Shown here in pieces: positions 10,488-24,858 of a stretch of 64,000 nucleotides of DNA. Where the stretch lies: NCBI RefSeq assembly GCF_026262505.1, contig NC_067205.1, positions 21,423,585-21,487,584 on the forward strand, read 5' to 3'. A program made the position numbers and the translations under genes. The DNA comes from Trichomonas vaginalis G3. Its lineage: Eukaryota > Parabasalia > Trichomonadida > Trichomonadidae. The first letter of the stretch is position 1. Every line of letters starts with the position of its first letter. The notes beneath the pieces were generated by a model. It searched no databases. It was given only the letters and a program-made list of their open reading frames with translations, and was not told the origin of the DNA.

Positions 10488-11450
10488 GTAAACGAAAAAG
10501 GGGATTTGACGTCAAATCCCCGCTCGCAAAAAGTGGACTTTACATGTCAAATTTTATATGCATGTAATGTCCACTTTTATGATTTTAGGAAGGAATTGGA
10601 AGCCATGAGTTACTGACATTTCATCAGTATCTCATAGCCTCCAATTCCTTCTTAAAATGGGAGAAACTTTGTCCGAATAGTTTAACATTCGGACAAAGTT
10701 TCTCCCATTTTAAGAAGGAATTGGAGGGTAAGAGATATACCATATGAATGTATATCTCTTACCCTCCAATTCCTTCTAGAAAGTGTCCAAACTTTGGGTT
10801 AATTGCAAACTATTAACCCAAAGTTTGGACACTTTCAAGTGGAGATGGAAGGCTTTGGGGTATATATTAATACAATATACCTCAAAGCCTTCCATCTCCA
10901 CTACAAATGGGAGAAACTTTGTCCGAATAGTTTAACATTCGGACAAAGTTTCTCCCATCTTTCAATGTAATTGCTACCTGTGAGGTACTGACTTGAAGTC
11001 AGTGCTTCACAGGTAGCAATATCCAAAAATTTAAAAACATTTTATCAGTTCGTTAAAGAACTAGAGCCTCCTAGGTACTGAACCAGAATCAGTGCCTAGG
11101 GGACTCTAGTGATCTATATAAATCTGAGAAACTTTGAGGAAATTGTTCGACATTTCCTCAAAGTTTCTCAGCAATTTAGCGAGGAATGTTCGTTATCGTG
11201 TAGATATTTATAATATATACATGATAACAAACATTCCCCGCTAAAAGATGTAAAATCTTATAAGAAATAATTGCAAAAGAATAACAAATTGCAACAAATT
11301 TTATATGAAACTGAACCTTATGAGGTAGTGATTCAAGATCACCGCCTCATAAGATTCAGTTTCAATCTCAAGTATCTCAAAAGTAAGGCTCTATTTTTGC
11401 CATGTAAAGTGTCACTTTACTGTCAAACCGTTTTTATCGTTTTCGTTTAC
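10488..11450. repeat. Hairpin array HP1
   Basis: This is the unit 1 copy of HP0, with the same order of hairpins and the same terminal 11-mers. Here the first hairpin is a perfect 22-bp palindrome centred on GACGTC (near 10500-10522), whereas HP0 has three extra bases in its centre. Stems are otherwise preserved. Confidence 0.85.
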
Positions 11451-11902
11451 AACAGAATCAATATTAGTTAATTGATTATCACTCTTAGCTTGTGCAGTTA
11501 ATATGTGATCACCATAATCTAAATCGGAAATATAAATCGATACATCTGAATCAAATGTTCTAGCAATTGGATTAGTATTTTTTGTTCTTTTTAATTCTGA
11601 ATCAATATAAAATTTTATCTCCACAGAATTACCTGGAGGATTATATACAGTATAATAAACAACCCAAACATTGTTTTTATCTGGAATCGTTTTCTTAGTT
11701 GGTTCTGTAAGTTCAATTCTAAATTCATCACCTGCAAGTAAATTTTTCTTATCATTTTCATATTTGTAATTATATTTTAATTTGATTTTTTTTCATTTCT
11801 TTCAGAAAAATTATCTTTTGAATTTTCAAAATATTCATCCATATTACGAGTATTATTGTGAAATATCGATTTAGATTCACTTAATAATGTAATATTAGAC
11901 AT
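11451..11902 (-). pseudogene. Ig-like repeat protein, copy 1, 5' part (frameshifted)
   Basis: This matches 1637-2089 but has one T fewer in the run near 11790, which breaks the frame. Only the last 70 codons (11624-11412) remain open. The ATG is at 11902. Confidence 0.65.
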
Positions 11903-12557
11903 TTTCGTTTACGTAATTCGTTCATTTTTCTTGAGTTCGGAAATTTTGTTGTCAAAAAGATAAAACATATCATTGATATGTAGTGACATACATTTGTATT
12001 GTAAAGTTTATGTAGATTTAACAAGATTAATATGATTTCGTCAAAATTATTAAGTAAAAATTTTAAAATTTTAGTTTCTGGCGTTTGATATTCGTTCAAT
12101 ATCGTTAATTTATTAGTATTGTTCGTCAGAAATTATTGTCATACTGATGAAATTTGATTTCATTCCTTCAAATTAATGAAGGTCTCCATCAAAGTTTCCG
12201 TAAAAAAACTTCATTCTGTCAAATTAAGTCTTCCAATAACAAATTATATATATATAAGAAAGTTTGATGAATTATTATTTCTTAGGAACTCAACAATTCC
12301 TCTGTATACATTTCATTTAGTACTGTCCAAGGGTAATACTTGCTTGATTCCTCAATAAAGCAATATATTTCACTCCATGATGCATCGTTGGATATCCCCA
12401 TATCTTCCAAATAGACAAGTTATATAGTTGTTATTTTATATTTTATTGTATTTATACTATTGATATTCACGCACTTGAATCAAAGCATACATAAATTGTA
12501 CTTATTGATCAAAAAAATATTTAATTATATTTAAAATGATTTAGTATTTATTAAAAA

Positions 12558-13714
12558 TCAAATTATTGGAGTAGTCATAGCATCTAATTCATATTTTTCT
12601 TTCTCCTTGTTTGCCTTTAAATCTGGGAACAGAACTATTCCATAAATAATGAAGAGAATATCGAAGATTACGAAAACAATAAGCCAAATTTTGCTTCGAC
12701 TATAAATATAAATTATTTGTGTTATTTCAGAACAAATTGAATATAATATTTGAGAGAAGAAAATTAAATTATCTGAAAATTGACAAATCAATGATAATCC
12801 TACACTGTTAAGACCTAAGAATAGACTTATAGTGTTACCACTTGCTACTCCATAGCTAAACATGTTTCGTTTGCCCGTGAAAGCTAAAATTGAACAAATT
12901 ATCAGGAAAATCAAGGAAAAGGCGGATGAAATTATCCAATGTATTCTTAATCCAAAGAAATAAATTGAAAAAGCAATAGAAATGAGAATAATACTAATAA
13001 TTATTTGAAGAATATTATTAACTTGGATTATTTTGTAAGAAGATATGTGTTCTGGGGTTGCATTTGATATGACTATCTCAACAATGATTATTAATGGAGC
13101 TAAAATTAAGAGAATTGAATGAAAAATGTATTTTTTCTCTTTAGAAGCGTTTGATCTTGCTGTTATTTCAGGAGTTATGTTCGGAATAAACCAAATAAGT
13201 ATACTTTGGATCAAAGAAATGGATGCAAAAACGTATAAAAAAATTTTCTGTGAGATGTGTATAATGTATGGTTTCCGATATATGTTCCAAATATAATACC
13301 AACAAAATGAAGGATTCCGTATGAATCTCTTGTATTTTCTGGCGAAATATGCGAAATGTACAAAGGATTCATCAATAAATGGATATTTGCGGCTATCAAT
13401 TGAAAGGCAATGACAACAAAAGCAGCAAAAACGTTATACTTAGATATTGAAGCTTTTGATACAAGAGCGATTGAATTTGAAATACCTGCAGCAATTAAAA
13501 TAAATTTTGTTCCGAATTTCCTGTAAGTAAATATAGAGGAAACAAGTGTGATGATGGTTATTGGTAAAACTATAGCAGCTAAAATATATTGATTCAGTGA
13601 GAGGCCTGAAAGAAAAAATATAGGAACACTCTTCCAATTTGCAATCGCACTTAATGCTGATCCAACGAATACAACTCCTACATAATATAATTGCTTATTC
13701 AATAAGATTCCCAT
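12558..13714 (-). pseudogene. MFS sugar-transporter-like gene 1, unit 1 (frameshifted)
   Basis: The same transporter as at 2746-3900. One base is missing from the A/T run at about 13236-13247 compared with unit 2, splitting it into a 5' frame (13714-13211) and a 3' frame of about 218 codons (13214-12558). Confidence 0.75.
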
Positions 13715-13875
13715 AATTGTCAAATTTGACAACGATACATTTTTCTGACATTGGATCCATATTGAAAAATTGAGAAAAATCTTAAAACCGCTTTAAATAG
13801 AATGTATTGTTTCATTAATGAAAAAATTTTGATAAAAAAATCTAAAAAAATCTAATAAATTCGCTAAAAAATTGT

Positions 13876-15048
13876 TTAAATAATTGGAGTATTCAGATTG
13901 TCTGACTTTGATTTTTCTTCTTCCTGTATGTTCTTTAGTTCTGGGAACAATGTAAAGCCATATACAATTGTAAATATGCCAAAAACAATAAAAATGATGA
14001 GCCAAATCTTACTGAAGAGAAATATATGGATAGTGTCAATCAAAGACTCGCAAACAATGTTAAGAATTTGAGAAAAGAAAATAAGATTATCTGAAAATTG
14101 ACAAATAAGAGAGAGGCCAACGCTGCTTAAACCCAAGTTCATACTTATATTAAAAAGATCTCCCATTATAAATCTAAATATGTTAGATTTGTTCATGAAA
14201 TTTAATATTGTAACAATTATTAAGAAAACTAATACAAAAATAGAGGAAACTATCCAATGCTTCCTTAATCCAAAGAAATAAATCGTAAATATGATTGTTA
14301 TAATTGTTATCAACGTTAATACATAAAAAACAATGTTAACTATGTTAACCTGATCAACAACTGAATGATCATGTACTATTGGAGCACAGTACCTAGGTAC
14401 TGCATTTAATCCAGACAAAAATGGAAGTAACGTTAATGCAGCTGTATGGAACCAAAGTTTAACGTTTCTTGGAGCTTGTAATTCTTCGGAAGTTTCGGGA
14501 GTCATGTTAGGAATGAAGATAGTAAGAATGGATTGTATGATTGAGATGGCTGCATAAACGTATGAGAAAATTTTCCAATGTGGAGATATTGCAATACGAA
14601 AACCACTTATGGATCCAATTACTAAACCAATAAAATGGAATATTCCATATGAATTTCTTGTATTTGACATTGAAATATGAGAAATATATAATGGATTCAT
14701 CAAATTACACATAATATATCCAACACCAATGAATGTTCCAGTAATATAAACGAGATATGAAGTGTTGGCTGCATTGAATGTCGCAATAATTAAACCAATT
14801 GCGATTAAAATACCGTTTATTATTGAATTGATTCTAGTTCCAAGTTTTTTGTACATCCAAATGGACAATACAATTGCTATTATTTCAACGAGGAATACTA
14901 TTGGAAAATAGTAGTAAGTACTGTAATTTACTTCAATGATTTTGCTAGCAAGTATACTTTTCTACATTGTCGCTGCAGTATGAGTGACTACGGTGCCAAG
15001 AAATGCAACTCCGGCATACATAAGTTGCTTGTTGAGGATGATACCCAT
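13876..15048 (-). pseudogene. MFS sugar-transporter-like gene 2, unit 1 (nonsense mutation)
   Basis: This copy is nearly identical to the intact gene at 4062-5234, but a Trp codon about 29 residues in is TAG (14962-14964). The remaining 330 codons are open. Unit 2 carries the same stop and units 0 and 3 do not, so it arose once before units 1 and 2 separated. Confidence 0.8.
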
Positions 15049-15674
15049 AATAATGGCAAATGACAATCTGTCTGACAGCGGATCTCTTATGAAAAAATTG
15101 AGGCAAATCTGAATGTCAGATATGTTTTGATGTATTTAGGTAGAATCTAAATTCTTGCAAAACAAACCGTAAAATTTACAATGGGCTCATTGAATATTTT
15201 ATAAGAATCGAAAATTGAGGGAATCAATAAAATTTTAAAACGAACATTGACTAACCATAAGAGGAAACACATAATATGGAAAATATTTGATTAGAAGGGT
15301 AATTTTTCCACTTCAAATCATGTGAGTTCTTTCAATTTGATAAAATATTAATAAAAAAAATATTTAAATAAATATGATTTTATAGTATAATTAATAATTT
15401 TAACATAGATAAGTGAAAACAAACTATGTTAACAAGCTGATTTGGGATCTAAATATTAATAAAATTAAATATCATGTTGATGGATTTGATGAGGCATTGA
15501 TTTAATATAGTTGATGGATTTTTTACCTGTGAAAGAAAAAGCAAATATTTTGATAATCATAAATAAATTGAAATAAATGCAATAGAATTACATTTGATAA
15601 CCATAATAAATGAGCGTATTATTCAGATGTTTTAACATGATTTCAGCTAAATATTACAAAAAATAGCAGGGATT

Positions 15675-16853
15675 TTATTTAGAAGATTTTGAAATAGTTA
15701 ATGTTAATGCATAAATTGTTTTAGGAATCGAAAGGATGTTCTTGTGTTTGTTGTCTTTCAGACTGTTAGGAATAACAAAAAATGTTAATGGTTGATGTGA
15801 TGATGTTTTATTATCATCATCAACAACATAAAGATAAATTGAATGAAATCCACATGAAATAGAATCAATTCCAATTGATTCGGTGAATGGACGTTGATTA
15901 TTATCATAAATATAAAATGTTGTTAAATCATTAAATGTTTCTTCATCAAGTTTGTATTTGATTGTAAATGTTCCTCGCTCATCTGAATCTTGAACAAAAC
16001 CATCAATATAAAGCTTCTTATTGACATCTTTGACAAATGTCTGATTATTTCTTGTTGTTATTGATAATAATGGTGAATTATAAAAATATTGAAAAGCTGA
16101 TCGAAAAGGAGTAGATGTTTTATTTGATTCATCAGTTGCTGTTACTATAAGATGATGTAATGATTCAGTCAGTTCTGATGGAAATTCTAGATCAAAGGAA
16201 AATGGATGTTCATTAATATTTAAAATTTCAATAGTTTTAGTGTCAATGATGTCGTTGTCAATGTAACATCGAATAGTGACAAGACCTGTGCCATCAAGAT
16301 CTACAATCTGACCTTCAAGATGAATACTCTTGTTCAAACATCGATGATATGGACCGTTCTCGAATGTGTTGATTGTGAGTTCGGGTGAATTGTATTCATA
16401 ATAAAAATAAATATGTTCTTCGTTTGATTTCTTGTTGTGTTCATCTGAGCAATAAATTGTGATACTGTGAACAGATTCTGAAAATGCTGTTGGAAATTCA
16501 ACTTCGTTAGAAAATGAAATAATACATTCTGTGTTCATGGATTCTGAATGTAATTCTGAATATGGATAATCATCAAATTTGTAAAAGATAGAGATATGAC
16601 CTGTGCAGTCCGAATCTTCGATACTTCCCTCAATATTGATAAATTTGTTTGTTGTCTTGTGGAATCTGCTGAAATTATATGTTGAAACCGAAACAATTGG
16701 TGAATTGAAAACAAATTCGGATGTCTTAGTGTAGTTTGATGATGTTTTGAAGAAGCTGTCTTCAATCCAAATAAAAATTGTATGATTACTCTCTGAATCG
16801 TATTCTTCGAAGATTTCTGATGTTGGAATAAAAAATGTGAATTCATATACCAT
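15675..16853 (-). pseudogene. Ig-like repeat protein, copy 2, 3' part
   Basis: An open stretch of 392 codons, identical at the protein level to 5860-7038, again bounded by the transposon end. Confidence 0.75.
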
Positions 16854-19115
16854 ACCGAAAAGGGTCGCTAGAAAAAGTGACTTTTGGCGCCAAAATTATT
16901 TTTTAAAAAAAACTTATTTTTATTATTTAATCAATATTACACCATTACATATTATTTTTTATATCAAATCCATACTATTTTTCAGAATGGAAGTTTTTGT
17001 AAACTTTTACAAAACTCAAATGGATCCATATCACTGGCATCGTACCTCCAGAAAATTAGTTGACATCGAATGGCTAAAGGAATCGGTTCAACAAATTAAC
17101 TCTGGAATGAAGCTAAAGGATATTTGCAAAAAGGCCCGTTTAAATAATGGTACCTTTCGTGAAATATCCAAAACCATGTTCAAAAAGCTTGTCAGAGAAA
17201 ATAATTTGGAATTAATTCCAAAAAGAGGAAGAAAACAAATAGAAATTAATCTTGATGCCTGCCAAGCTTATGCAAATTTGAAAGATTTAATGCCCGATGC
17301 AGGCATCAATAAAATTATTCAGAAAATGAAAACAGACCTTGTCAATATTGAGAAGAATCCAGAAGAATTTCAAAAAATTCAATCAGAAATTCAAAAAAAT
17401 GGAGAAATAAATTATGAGTCTGGAAACTGGCTCGATGAAGTTGACCGCACAACTTTAGTTCCAGTTGTGACTCCAATAGAAGGTACGCCTATTGAAATAA
17501 ATCCATTACGCGAATCTCTTCAAACGGCAACATACATTACAAAAAATTTCGATTCTCCCTCATATAAATGGGCAGGAAAATACACGAAGCGATTATCGCA
17601 GATACTCCCCCTCAAAATCAAGAAAATCAGCAAAAATACATTCCTCGAAATTATCTAGCATCCAAATGTCATCAAATTTGGCATGCTGATATCCACTATT
17701 GGAGGAAACGAATAGGCAAATATTTGTTTGCGATAATAGACGACAGATCGCGAAAAATCATAGATTTTAATTTATTTACCGAAAAAACAGCTCAAAATAC
17801 AACTGCAGTTCTTAAAAGAGCATTAAGTACTCTACCTCAACCACCATACGCTATTTGGACTGATAACGGCCTTGAAAATAAAAGCTCATTTCATCAACTT
17901 TTGGTTGAACGTGGAATTGAGCATATTTTCATTCAACCGGGCAATCCACAGGCAAATGGTAAGATTGAGAGATGGTGGCCATACGTGGAAAGAAACTGCA
18001 AGTCAGAATCAGATCTTCCACGGGTCATCAGATTTTACAATAATATGCCCCATTCTTCTTTGCCTGTGAATCCTGAAACGAACGTTTACTTTACGCCGAA
18101 TGAATTCGAGGCCAGTGAAATTGATGATCACTGGTATCGAAATCCAGAACAAGAACCATTCTAGATAGTCGACGGTCAATTAAAAAACCTTAAGGAAAGC
18201 ATTGACGAGTTCAGAAAATGAAAATCTCGAGCAAGTTCAATAAATTTTCAACAAATTCTCAAATCATTACGAATAAACACTTAATATTATCGTATTTACA
18301 TCTTTTTAATACAACTATTTACTTACTGATGATTCATTGCAAATCGTAGATTTGGATGATAAGTTATCTAACAAAAGTTTCCGAGCTTACCGCTTAAAAC
18401 AATAGCCTACATCATATCTACGAATACCTCGGTACTCCGAGGCTACAGTTTTGCGCAGAAAGTTCAAAAAGTGACTTCGAATGCTAAGTTATCTAACAAA
18501 AATTTCCGAGCTTACAGTTTAAAACAATAGTCTACATCATATCTACGAATACCTCGTTACTCCGAGGTTCAGGTTAGTAAAAATCAATCTAAAAATATTT
18601 TTTTATGTACGTTAATGTAATCTGAGAGTGAGAGGCATATAGGCATACTATATACCTCTCACCCTTCAATTCCTACCAGAAAGTTCGAAAACTTGGTCGC
18701 AATTGCATCTGATTGCGACCAAGTTTTCGAACTTTCTCGAGGGAATAGGAGCCTACAAAGCACTGATTATGTATTAGTGCCTGGTAGGCTCCTATTCACT
18801 TTCTAAATGGGAGAAACTTTGCTTTCATAAGATAACATACGAACAAAGTTTCTCCCATTTAGAGTTTGAATTGAAGGGTGCGAGGTATATAGGCATACTA
18901 TATACTCTCACCCTTTAATTCCTATGAAAACAGTTCTAAAATAAAAATAAAAAACAAACTTAAATTAACTATTAAATTTTTTATATTTTAATTTCATATT
19001 TTTAATAAAATTCCTTATATATTATAATTATTATATTAAAAACCCTTTCGAATTTTGGCGCGAAAATAAGAGTAGGTGTCACTTTTTGTCACTTTTCTAG
19101 TGACCCTTTTCGGTA
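16853..19115 (+). mobile_element. DNA transposon TE2, rve/IS481-like
   Basis: This is the same insertion as TE1 in unit 2 (2263 bp), with the same TIRs, 125-bp-period direct repeat and hairpin cluster (about 18626-18923). The last hairpin has lost one base in its right arm, near 18905. Confidence 0.88.
16987..18221 (+). pseudogene. DDE transposase (rve/IS481-like), TE2, frameshifted
   Basis: The WHAD, WTDNG and GKIERWW motifs are intact. The frame is lost near 17570, where this copy has one A fewer than TE3 just before the GRKIHEAI stretch. Like TE1 it has TAG at 18162-18164. Confidence 0.8.
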
Positions 19116-20297
19116 CGGAACAAAAAATGTGAATTCATGTTCATTTGTAATTGTAATATCTTCAATATTATGTCGAGAACTGTTGTCGATGACATAGAAA
19201 GTAAATATGTTCTGCATTGTTTTCGTTTGTGAATGTTCCTGAGACTGTGATATTTCTATCAATTTTGTTGTGGTATGTAGACAGAGGTTCTTTGTTGACA
19301 ATGAGAGATGGATTGTTGAATATATATATGAAATTAATGTTTTCTTCATTTGATTTCTTAAGACTTTCATCATAACAATAAATTGTGACTTTGTGAATTC
19401 CTTCATTCAAGTATGATGGAATATCGATGTTTTTATTGAATTCATGAGATGATGTATTATAAATTGTTATTTTTTACAAGTCGTTCTAAACCATTGTCAT
19501 CAATAATGTAATTTATTGTAACTGTTCCACTTCCATCAAGATCAGTGACACTTCCTTTGATTTCAATTTGATTATTTATTCCTTTTCGAATTTGTTGATT
19601 GTTTTCTGTTGTTATAGAAATTGATGGTGTGTTGTAATTGAAATCAAATTGATAATGCAAAATGATTGTTTTTGATTAGAATCAACAGCCCAAATATAAA
19701 TTATATGTGTTCCTTCTGAGAATGATGATGGAATTTTAACTGTGAAATCAAAATCATAATTTGTATTTATTTCATTGACTACTATTGATTGTGATGTCTT
19801 CTTAGTTGCTGTTTCACTGTCAAATTGGCAGTAAATATCAATTAGTTCATTGCCATCACGATCTGAAACAGATAAAGTAACAAAGATGTTGTAATCTGTA
19901 TTCTTTGTGTATGATGACTTAGGAGCTGTTGTGATACTGATAATTGTGGATTATAAATGTATTCGAATGAAAGATTATATGTTTTGCTATTAAAACCATC
20001 TTTTAATAAATAAATATGAATTGTGTGATTGTTCTCTGGTAAATCATTTGGAAAAGTGATTGGTTTAGTGAAAGTTTCATCATTTGAATCGACTTGAACT
20101 TCGTATTGATTTTGAGTGTTATTATCTTCGTTGAAGTAATATTTAATGAGAGCTGTTGATTCTCCATTTGGATAACTTGCAATTCCTGATAATGTCAATG
20201 TCTGACCACTGTTCTTTATAATTTTTGTTGGATTTAAACCTAAATTAGATAGAGTAAGTTTATTTGAATATCCAACTGCAAATTCTAAAGAATTCTC
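19116..20297 (-). pseudogene. Ig-like repeat protein, copy 2, middle part
   Basis: Same section as 9302-10487, with its own small indels (near 19197, 19475, 19665 and 19947). The longest open pieces are 118 codons (20198-19842) and 105 codons (19406-19089). Confidence 0.68.
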
Positions 20298-21259
20298 GTA
20301 AACGAAAAAGGGGATTTGACGTCAAATCCCCGCTCGCAAAAAGTGGACTTTACATGTCAAATTTTATATGCATGTAATGTCCACTTTTATGAGTTTTAGG
20401 AAGGAATTGGAAGCCATGAGTTACTGACATTTCATCAGTATCTCATAGCCTCCAATTCCTTCAAAATGGGAGAAACTTTGTCCGAATAGTTTAACATTCG
20501 GACAAAGTTTCTCCCATTTTAAGAAGGAATTGGAGGGTAAGAGATATACCATATGAATGTATATCTCTTACCCTCCAATTCCTTCTAGAAAGTGTCCAAA
20601 CTTTGGGTTAATTGCAAACTATTAACCCAAAGTTTGGACACTTTCAAGTGGAGATGGAAGGCTTTGGGGTATATATTAATACAATATACCTCAAAGCCTT
20701 CCATCTCCACTACAAATGGGAGAAACTTTGTCCGAATAGTTTAACATTCGGACAAAGTTTCTCCCATCTTTCAATGTAATTGCTACCTGTGAGGTACTGA
20801 CTTGAAGTCAGTGCTTCACAGGTAGCAATATCCAAAAATTTAAAAACATTTTATCAGTTCGTTAAAGAACTAGAGCCTCCTAGGTACTGAACCAGAATCA
20901 GTGCCTAGGGGACTCTAGTGATCTATATAAATCTGAGAAACTTTGAGGAAATTGTTCGACATTTCCTCAAAGTTTCTCAGCAATTTAGCGAGGAATGTTC
21001 GTTATCGTGTAGATATTTATAATATATACATGATAACAAACATTCCCCGCTAAAAGATGTAAAATCTTATAAGAAATAATTGCAAAAGAATAACAAATTG
21101 CAACAAATTTTATATGAAACTGAACCTTATGAGGTAGTGATTCAAGATCACCGCCTCATAAGATTCAGTTTCAATCTCAAGTATCTCAAAAGTAAGGCTC
21201 TATTTTTGCCATGTAAAGTGTCACTTTACTGTCAAACCGTTTTTATCGTTTTCGTTTAC
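20298..21259. repeat. Hairpin array HP2
   Basis: Same order and ends as HP0 and HP1. The spacer between the third and fourth hairpins has lost a few bases (near 20460). Stem pairing is unaffected. Confidence 0.85.
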
Positions 21260-21711
21260 AACAGAATCAATATTAGTTAATTGATTATCACTCTTAGCTT
21301 GTGCAGTTAATATGTGATCACCATAATCTAAATCGGAAATATAAATCGATACATCTGAATCAAATGTTCTAGCAATTGGATTAGTATTTTTTGTTCTTTT
21401 TAATTCTGAATCAATATAAAATTTTATCTCCACAGAATTACCTGGAGGATTATATACAGTATAATAAACAACCCAAACATTGTTTTTATCTGGAATCGTT
21501 TTCTTAGTTGGTTCTGTAAGTTCAATTCTAAATTCATCACCTGCAAGTAAATTTTTCTTATCATTTTCATATTTGTAATTATATTTTAATTTGATTTTTT
21601 TTCATTTCTTTCAGAAAAATTATCTTTTGAATTTTCAAAATATTCATCCATATTACGAGTATTATTGTGAAATATCGATTTAGATTCACTTAATAATGTA
21701 ATATTAGACAT
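21260..21711 (-). pseudogene. Ig-like repeat protein, copy 2, 5' part (frameshifted)
   Basis: Same as copy 1: eight T's in the run near 21595-21602, with only the last 70 codons open. The ATG is at 21711. Confidence 0.65.
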
Positions 21712-22367
21712 TTTCGTTTACGTAATTCGTTCATTTTTCTTGAGTTCGGAAATTTTGTTGTCAAAAAGATAAAACATATCATTGATATGTAGTGACATAC
21801 ATTTGTATTGTAAAGTTTATGTAGATTTAACAAGATTAATATGATTTCGTCAAAATTATTAAGTAAAAATTTTAAAATTTTAGTTTCTGGCGTTTGATAT
21901 TCGTTCAATATCGTTAATTTATTAGTATTGTTCGTCAGAAATTATTGTCATACTGATGAAATTTGATTTCATTCCTTCAAATTAATGAAGGTCTCCATCA
22001 AAGTTTCCGTAAAAAAACTTCATTCTGTCAAATTAAGTCTTCCAATAACAAATTATTATATATATAAGAAAGTTTGATGAATTATTATTTCTTAGGAACT
22101 CAACAATTCCTCTGTATACATTTCATTTAGTACTGTCCAAGGGTAATACTTGCTTGATTCCTCAATAAAGCAATATATTTCACTCCATGATGCATCGTTG
22201 GATATCCCCATATCTTCCAAATAGACAAGTTATATAGTTGTTATTTTATATTTTATTGTATTTATACTATTGATATTCACGCACTTGAATCAAAGCATAC
22301 ATAAATTGTACTTATTGATCAAAAAAATATTTAATTATATTTAAAATGATTTAGTATTTATTAAAAA

Positions 22368-23524
22368 TCAAATTATTGGAGTAGTCATAGCATCTAATTC
22401 ATATTTTTCTTTCTCCTTGTTTGCCTTTAAATCTGGGAACAGAACTATTCCATAAATAATGAAGAGAATATCGAAGATTACGAAAACAATAAGCCAAATT
22501 TTGCTTCGACTATAAATATAAATTATTTGTGTTATTTCAGAACAAATTGAATATAATATTTGAGAGAAGAAAATTAAATTATCTGAAAATTGACAAATCA
22601 ATGATAATCCTACACTGTTAAGACCTAAGAATAGACTTATAGTGTTACCACTTGCTACTCCATAGCTAAACATGTTTCGTTTGCCCGTGAAAGCTAAAAT
22701 TGAACAAATTATCAGGAAAATCAAGGAAAAGGCGGATGAAATTATCCAATGTATTCTTAATCCAAAGAAATAAATTGAAAAAGCAATAGAAATGAGAATA
22801 ATACTAATAATTATTTGAAGAATATTATTAACTTGGATTATTTTGTAAGAAGATATGTGTTCTGGGGTTGCATTTGATATGACTATCTCAACAATGATTA
22901 TTAATGGAGCTAAAATTAAGAGAATTGAATGAAAAATGTATTTTTTCTCTTTAGAAGCGTTTGATCTTGCTGTTATTTCAGGAGTTATGTTCGGAATAAA
23001 CCAAATAAGTATACTTTGGATCAAAGAAATGGATGCAAAAACGTATAAAAAAATTTTCCTGTGAGATGTGTATAATGTATGGTTTCCGATATATGTTCCA
23101 AATATAATACCAACAAAATGAAGGATTCCGTATGAATCTCTTGTATTTTCTGGCGAAATATGCGAAATGTACAAAGGATTCATCAATAAATGGATATTTG
23201 CGGCTATCAATTGAAAGGCAATGACAACAAAAGCAGCAAAAACGTTATACTTAGATATTGAAGCTTTTGATACAAGAGCGATTGAATTTGAAATACCTGC
23301 AGCAATTAAAATAAATTTTGTTCCGAATTTCCTGTAAGTAAATATAGAGGAAACAAGTGTGATGATGGTTATTGGTAAAACTATAGCAGCTAAAATATAT
23401 TGACTCAGTGAGAGGCCTGAAAGAAAAATATAGGAACACTCTTCCAATTTGCAATCGCACTTAATGCTGATCCAACGAATACAACTCCTACATAATATAA
23501 TTGCTTATTCAATAAGATTCCCAT
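22368..23524 (-). pseudogene. MFS sugar-transporter-like gene 1, unit 2 (5' frameshift)
   Basis: This copy keeps the longest C-terminal frame, 359 codons from about 23447. It lacks the one-base loss around 23050 that breaks units 0 and 1. It has instead lost an A near 23430, so the first hydrophobic segment (MGILLNKQ start at 23524) is out of frame. Confidence 0.75.
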
Positions 23525-23685
23525 AATTGTCAAATTTGACAACGATACATTTTTCTGACATTGGATCCATATTGAAAAATTGAGAAAAATCTTAAAACCG
23601 CTTTAAATAGAATGTATTGTTTCATTAATGAAAAAATTTTGATAAAAAAATCTAAAAAAATCTAATAAATTCGCTAAAAAATTGT

Positions 23686-24858
23686 TTAAATAATTGGAGT
23701 ATTCAGATTGTCTGACTTTGATTTTTCTTCTTCCTGTATGTTCTTTAGTTCTGGGAACAATGTAAAGCCATATACAATTGTAAATATGCCAAAAACAATA
23801 AAAATGATGAGCCAAATCTTACTGAAGAGAAATATATGGATAGTGTCAATCAAAGACTCGCAAACAATGTTAAGAATTTGAGAAAAGAAAATAAGATTAT
23901 CTGAAAATTGACAAATAAGAGAGAGGCCAACGCTGCTTAAACCCAAGTTCATACTTATATTAAAAAGATCTCCCATTATAAATCTAAATATGTTAGATTT
24001 GTTCATGAAATTTAATATTGTAACAATTATTAAGAAAACTAATACAAAAATAGAGGAAACTATCCAATGCTTCCTTAATCCAAAGAAATAAATCGTAAAT
24101 ATGATTGTTATAATTGTTATCAACGTTAATACATAAAAAACAATGTTAACTATGTTAACCTGATCAACAACTGAATGATCATGTACTATTGGAGCACAGT
24201 ACCTAGGTACTGCATTTAATCCAGACAAAAATGGAAGTAACGTTAATGCAGCTGTATGGAACCAAAGTTTAACGTTTCTTGGAGCTTGTAATTCTTCGGA
24301 AGTTTCGGGAGTCATGTTAGGAATGAAGATAGTAAGAATGGATTGTATGATTGAGATGGCTGCATAAACGTATGAGAAAATTTTCCAATGTGGAGATATT
24401 GCAATACGAAAACCACTTATGGATCCAATTACTAAACCAATAAAATGGAATATTCCATATGAATTTCTTGTATTTGACATTGAAATATGAGAAATATATA
24501 ATGGATTCATCAAATTACACATAATATATCCAACACCAATGAATGTTCCAGTAATATAAACGAGATATGAAGTGTTGGCTGCATTGAATGTCGCAATAAT
24601 TAAACCAATTGCGATTAAAATACCGTTTATTATTGAATTGATTCTAGTTCCAAGTTTTTTGTACATCCAAATGGACAATACAATTGCTATTATTTCAACG
24701 AGGAATACTATTGGAAAATAGTAGTAAGTACTGTAATTTACTTCAATGATTTTGCTAGCAAGTATACTTTTCTACATTGTCGCTGCAGTATGAGTGACTA
24801 CGGTGCCAAGAAATGCAACTCCGGCATACATAAGTTGCTTGTTGAGGATGATACCCAT
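23686..24858 (-). pseudogene. MFS sugar-transporter-like gene 2, unit 2 (nonsense mutation)
   Basis: It carries the TAG shared with unit 1 (24772-24774); the remaining 330 codons are identical to unit 1. An internal restart is unlikely because the first hydrophobic segment would be lost. Confidence 0.8.

Larger units (their letters stand above)
5860..11902 (-). pseudogene. Ig-like repeat protein gene, copy 1, whole (split by two insertions)
   Basis: One host gene reads 11902 to 5860 on the minus strand in three parts: 11451-11902, 9302-10487 and 5860-7037. The hairpin block (10488-11450) and a DNA transposon (7038-9301) separate the parts. The host parts total about 2.8 kb. They encode roughly seven modules of about 95 residues with the pattern YNSPxLSITT...GxVxDxDGxGxVTIxYxID...LxEGxHxIxIYxxDE, typical of Ig/cadherin-like beta sandwiches. 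No signal peptide or membrane anchor was seen, so localisation is open. Both insertions interrupt coding sequence, so no copy here can make the full protein. An adhesin-like role is a guess from fold only. Confidence 0.7.
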